NCBI GenBank assembly: GCA_002897855.1
Contig: BDTO01000006.1
Span: forward strand, 1-47,245
Reading direction: 5' to 3'
Source of the DNA: a bacterium BMS3Bbin05
Lineage (GTDB): Bacteria; Nitrospirota; Thermodesulfovibrionia; Thermodesulfovibrionales; BMS3Bbin05
DNA length: 47,245 bases
Shown here piece after piece: positions 43,825 through 47,245 of the stretch (positions are counted from its first letter, which is position 1; every line of letters starts with the position of its first letter). A program made the position numbers and the translations under genes. The notes under the pieces are model-generated. The model was given only the letters and a program-made list of their open reading frames with translations, did not search any database and was not told where the DNA came from.

Positions 43825-46560
43825 TCAACCCTTATACCGTTCTGTCTCTGATTTTCGGAGGTACCGGCCCGTAATAGATGTTTTTGAATTTATGATAGTC
43901 CGGGGAGTTCCTTCAAATACAATCTTTCCACCCCTGTCACCTCCTCCGGGACCGATATCCACGATCCAGTCAGCTGTCTTAATGAAGTCGGGGTTGTGTT
44001 CAATTACAACTACGGTATTGCCGCGGTCCACAAGCTGGCGGATTATGTTTATCAGCTTCGCGACATCATGCAAATGCAGTCCGATCGTCGGTTCATCAAG
44101 TATGTAGAGTGTGTCGTTCTTTGTCCTTGAGCTGAATTCTGCGCATATCCTGAGCCTCTGTGCCTCTCCCCCCGAGAGGGTGGTAGCAGGCTGTCCCAGG
44201 AGCAGATATCCAAGCCCTATTTCCAACAGCAGCGATATGTGACCGGACAGGTTCCGGATATCGGAGAAGAAGATGGAGGCCTCTTCCATAGTCATATTCA
44301 GGATATCGCTTATGGTTTTCCCCCTGTAAGTGATTCCCAGGGCTTCAGAACTGTATCTGGAACCGTTGCATGCATGGCATTTTACAAAGACATCCTCGAA
44401 GAAATACATCTCAATTTTCTGAAAGCCTTCTCCCGCGCATTCCTCGCATCTTCCCCCGGGGACATTGAATGAGAAAAACCCGGGAGTGTATCCCTTTGCT
44501 TTTGAGCCTGGAAGTCCGGCGAATATCTTCCTGACGGAATCGAACAGCTTGAGATATGTAGCGGGATTGGAACGGGGTGACCGGCCTATGGGAGATTGAT
44601 CTATCAGCTTAATATCCTTGATATGTTCCTGTCCGGAGATGCTCCTGTATGCAAGAGGTGTTTCGGCGCTCTTTTTTAACTTCCGGGCGATTGCATTATA
44701 GAGCGTATCTATTAGCAGACTGCTCTTGCCCGACCCGGAAACTCCCGTGACGACCGTCTGCGTCTGCAAAGGAATTTTCAGGTCGATATCCTTGAGGTTA
44801 TGCCCGCTTGCGCCTTCAAGAAAGATATATTGCCTCTTACGGCTCCTGCGCCCCGGGGGTATGCTGATCTTCTTATCCCCCTTGATGTATTGTGCAGTGA
44901 GGGTGTCCTGCTTCAAAAAACTTTCAATCGGCCCTGAAAAAACTATGTTGCCGCCGTTGCGGCCTCCTCCCGGGCCGAGTTCAACCACCCAGCCGGATGT
45001 ATTGATAATATTTCTGTCATGTTCCACGACAATGATTGTATTGCCGAGTCTGGATATCTCTTCCATAATGGATGAAATAGTCTCGGTATCTTTCGCGTGG
45101 AGACCGACAGTGGGCTCGTCCAGCACATAAAGCGTCCCTGTTAAATGGGAGGCCAGCTGGTTTGAAAGGTTGATTCTCTGGTATTCGCCGCCCGAAAGGG
45201 TCCTTGACGGCCTGTCAAGTGAAAGGTAATCGAGGCCGACCCTGTTCAGGTAGCGTATTTTGAAATTTATCTGTTCAAGAACTTCCTTTGCGATACTTGT
45301 CTGGTGTTCACTCAGGCCAATATGTTCAAAAAAAGTCAACAGATCACCGATCTTCATCCCGGAGATATCGGCAATATCCCTGTCTGCAATCCTGTATGAC
45401 AGCGCTTCCTTCTTGAGCCTCTTTCCTTTGCATCGGGGACATGTGATCGTGCTTCTGTACCTGCTGAGGAAGACCCGTACATGTATCTTATATCTCTTGT
45501 GCTCCAGTTCTTCAAAAAAGTCATCTATACCATAAAAGTGTTCCGTCCCCTGAAATACCATCTCCTTCTGATCATCCGGCAGCATATGGAAGGGTCTATG
45601 GATATCGATCCCGGATTTCGGGGCGTTCTCAATAATCTGTTCCTTCAACCAGTGTGCAGCCGGTTTTTCCCAGGGTTCAACAGCCCCGTCAGCGATGGAC
45701 ATATCCGTGTCCGGTATGACAAGATCGCGGGAATATCTGAGTATGTTGCCGAACCCATTGCATTCAGGACATGCGCCGAGGGGGTGATTAAACGAAAACA
45801 GAACGGGTGAAGGCTCGCTTATATCGTGTCCGCACCTGTCACATGTATTGCCTGCCGAAAATATCAGCTCACCGGATGGCGGGATGATAACCCTCACCGA
45901 ATCATTTCCGTGTCTCCATGCGCTTTCTATGGAATCGGAAAGCCTTTTGGAATCTTTTATTACAAATCTGTCTGCGACAACGGGATATGTCCTGATATCT
46001 TTTTTGATCTCTGTTATGTCGACTATTTTCCCGTCAATAAAGACCCTGTGAAAGCCCTTCATCTTGAGTTCATCCGCCGAAATGGAAGAGAGGAAAACAA
46101 TGACCGCCTTTTCGCCTTCATATTTTTTTACCATTTCACGGACAACCGATGAGGGGTTCCATCTCAGTATCTCTGTCCCGCATTCCGGGCAGAACTGCGT
46201 TGCAACCCTGGCGAACAGTATTCGCAGGAGATCATATATCTCCGTGATTGTCCCGACCGTAGAGCGTGCCCCCCTGACCGGGTTGTGCTGCTGAAGTGCG
46301 ATTGCCGGCCTTATGTTTTTAATGCTGTCTACATCCGGCCTGTCGAGCTTTTCGATGAAGAGGCGTGCATATGTCGATAACGATTCAATGAACCGCCACT
46401 GCCCCTCGGCGAATATCGTGTCGAAGGCCAGTGATGACTTCCCCGAGCCGGAAATTCCGGTAACGGCTATAACCTTGTTATGGGGCAATTTAAGAGAAAT
46501 GTTTTTAAGGTTATTCTGTTTGGCACCCTCGATTATGAGCCAGTTGTAAGACATCTTCAT
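43825..46560 (-). CDS. uvrA: UvrA-family excinuclease ATPase
   Basis: A 911-residue tandem ABC ATPase. Walker A motifs are [10 protein letters not shown] near the N terminus and [11 protein letters not shown] in the second half; ABC signatures are [11 protein letters not shown] and [11 protein letters not shown]. Zinc-finger pairs include CDRCGHD...CPECNGFG and CEECAGEG...CHACNGSR. UvrA recognises damaged DNA with UvrB. The protein is slightly shorter than canonical UvrA (about 940), and [21 protein letters not shown] departs from the usual EQKTTSRNPRSTVGT, so it may be a UvrA2-type paralogue. The start could be ATG 46560 or 46554; no ribosome site is clear. Confidence 0.88.
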   Translation of the reverse strand: MKMSYNWLIIEGAKQNNLKNISLKLPHNKVIAVTGISGSGKSSLAFDTIFAEGQWRFIESLSTYARLFIEKLDRPDVDSIKNIRPAIALQQHNPVRGARSTVGTITEIYDLLRILFARVATQFCPECGTEILRWNPSSVVREMVKKYEGEKAVIVFLSSISADELKMKGFHRVFIDGKIVDITEIKKDIRTYPVVADRFVIKDSKRLSDSIESAWRHGNDSVRVIIPPSGELIFSAGNTCDRCGHDISEPSPVLFSFNHPLGACPECNGFGNILRYSRDLVIPDTDMSIADGAVEPWEKPAAHWLKEQIIENAPKSGIDIHRPFHMLPDDQKEMVFQGTEHFYGIDDFFEELEHKRYKIHVRVFLSRYRSTITCPRCKGKRLKKEALSYRIADRDIADISGMKIGDLLTFFEHIGLSEHQTSIAKEVLEQINFKIRYLNRVGLDYLSLDRPSRTLSGGEYQRINLSNQLASHLTGTLYVLDEPTVGLHAKDTETISSIMEEISRLGNTIIVVEHDRNIINTSGWVVELGPGGGRNGGNIVFSGPIESFLKQDTLTAQYIKGDKKISIPPGRRSRKRQYIFLEGASGHNLKDIDLKIPLQTQTVVTGVSGSGKSSLLIDTLYNAIARKLKKSAETPLAYRSISGQEHIKDIKLIDQSPIGRSPRSNPATYLKLFDSVRKIFAGLPGSKAKGYTPGFFSFNVPGGRCEECAGEGFQKIEMYFFEDVFVKCHACNGSRYSSEALGITYRGKTISDILNMTMEEASIFFSDIRNLSGHISLLLEIGLGYLLLGQPATTLSGGEAQRLRICAEFSSRTKNDTLYILDEPTIGLHLHDVAKLINIIRQLVDRGNTVVVIEHNPDFIKTADWIVDIGPGGGDRGGKIVFEGTPRTIINSKTSITGRYLRKSETERYKG

Positions 46561-46722
46561 ATTTTAAACGAGAGTGGGATGAGATTGGAAGGAGCATTAA
46601 TGATGCTGATAATTGCAAATATGACTATGTCGGCATTTTTGTACTATTCATGAATAACGATATCATAAAGTTGGCGGGATTATATATGAACAAAAAGGGT
46701 AAGGTCGAGGGGGCGAATTACC
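46561..46722. other. Non-coding leader of the uvrA-like gene
   Basis: AT-rich sequence upstream of the uvrA-like start. I see no gene in it; it adjoins a decayed Fic fragment and two MITE copies, forming a 685-bp stretch of non-functional or repetitive DNA. Confidence 0.4.
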
Positions 46723-46911
46723 TCATAAAAAACCGGACGAAGGTATCGTTGCTTCTTTGATTATGTGCATGTGGATAAAGAAATCGATATCCGGCACAAG
46801 GAGAGAATAGGCGTTTAATTCACCTGAAAACCCGGCGGCATCTTCCAGTAAGACATCTATTTCGCTGTCATTCTGCTGTTTATATGCACCTGCTTTAAAA
46901 GCTTTTTTGCC
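46723..46911 (-). pseudogene. Remnant of a Fic-family protein N terminus
   Basis: In one minus-strand frame: [12 protein letters not shown], then [20 protein letters not shown] and [20 protein letters not shown], then ATIPSSG before TGA. This matches the usual start of Fic AMP-transferase proteins (KAGxYKQQ, then LGELNAxSxxxPDIDLFIxMHVxKEATxSSxIEGT). Residues after KQQ are missing, there is no start codon in this frame, and the Fic core is absent, so it is dead. It suggests past turnover of accessory genes here. Confidence 0.6.
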
Positions 46912-46977
46912 ATTCTTTTATTACATATCGGGTTTTATGTAAAGTTTCTTCAGGTAATCATCTGTCAAAGTTATAAT

Positions 46978-47121
46978 TAGTGTCTGTGTATAGATTGCTG
47001 TTTTTTTTTGCCATGCCCGAAGTCTGTAATCCGGCATTCGGAACTTATTGAAAAGAATAGATTCCGGCTTAAGGACTGCCGGAATGACAGATAGAGAGAC
47101 TGACTTTATACACAGACACTA
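46978..47121. repeat. MITE copy B, complete (144 bp)
   Basis: Bounded by perfect 15-bp inverted ends TAGTGTCTGTGTATA (46978-46992) and TATACACAGACACTA (47107-47121); the outer TA on each side is the likely target-site duplication. The interior is near-identical to copies A and C over about 47040-47106. No ORF. Confidence 0.85.
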
Positions 47122-47123
47122 TT

Positions 47124-47245
47124 TAGAGTCTGTGTATAAATTGTTGTTTTTTTATTCCTGTCATGCCCCGAAAGCATTCGGGACATCCGGAACTTATTGA
47201 AAAGAATAGATTCCGGCTTAAGGACTGCCGGAATGACAGATAGAG
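47124..47245. repeat. MITE copy C (right end cut by window)
   Basis: Starts TA then GAGTCTGTGTATA at 47126, two bases after copy B. It matches copy A over its interior (including the TCCCGAA/TTCGGGA-type hairpin) and stops at the window edge. Copies A and C share the GAGTC end variant; copy B has GTGTC. Confidence 0.85.

Overview
The window is about 47 kb of bacterial chromosome of moderate GC content, gene-dense, with good Shine-Dalgarno sites and many translationally coupled genes. The mix suggests an anaerobic or microaerophilic sediment or groundwater bacterium: mercury-methylation genes, a truncated Sox thiosulfate system, a selenium locus, acetyl-CoA synthetase, RelA/SpoT and two-component or chemotaxis genes with PhnD-type sensors. 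My best guess is Nitrospirota (Thermodesulfovibrionia-like) or a Desulfobacterota relative. This is inference from gene content only; no rRNA is present.

Layout. (1) 149-8921, plus strand: housekeeping run ribBA-ribH-nusB-phosphoesterase-purB-purL. (2) 8928-10799, minus strand: hgcC-hgcA-hgcB, the corrinoid protein and ferredoxin that methylate mercury, behind a perfect sigma70 promoter overlapped by a perfect 34-bp palindrome. (3) tRNA-Ala, then a DhnA/LsrF-type aldolase and a zinc alcohol dehydrogenase. (4) 13088-16922: a selenium locus holding a LysR regulator of the selenium-associated type, a 35-codon Cys-containing ORF with a hairpin on its first Cys codon, a 102-nt tRNA with selenocysteine-tRNA architecture but anticodon GCA and discriminator U, an endonuclease III-like gene, and a YedE transporter coupled to a DUF302 protein. 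(5) 17197-26025: a sigma54-type promoter, a thioredoxin, soxXYZAB, a terminator, then a sensory trio (tandem PhnD-like binding protein, histidine kinase, sigma54 response regulator) that plausibly controls sox. (6) 26087-27234: a small membrane protein and debris of a sensor-kinase locus. (7) A 962-residue RelE-like / superfamily 1 helicase / ankyrin fusion. (8) acs, then a PhnD-like protein with a chemotaxis receptor that seems to start at ATT. (9) 36324-46560, minus strand: uvrA-like, yajC-secD-secF, recJ and rel. Both window ends lie in copies of one MITE with TA-flanked inverted repeats, which suggests a repeat-bounded assembly.

The most unusual item is the Sec-like tRNA with a cysteine anticodon, next to a tiny cysteine ORF and selenium genes. 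The next most interesting are the hgc control region, the putative sigma54/PhnD sensory control of sox, and the toxin-fold/helicase/ankyrin fusion.
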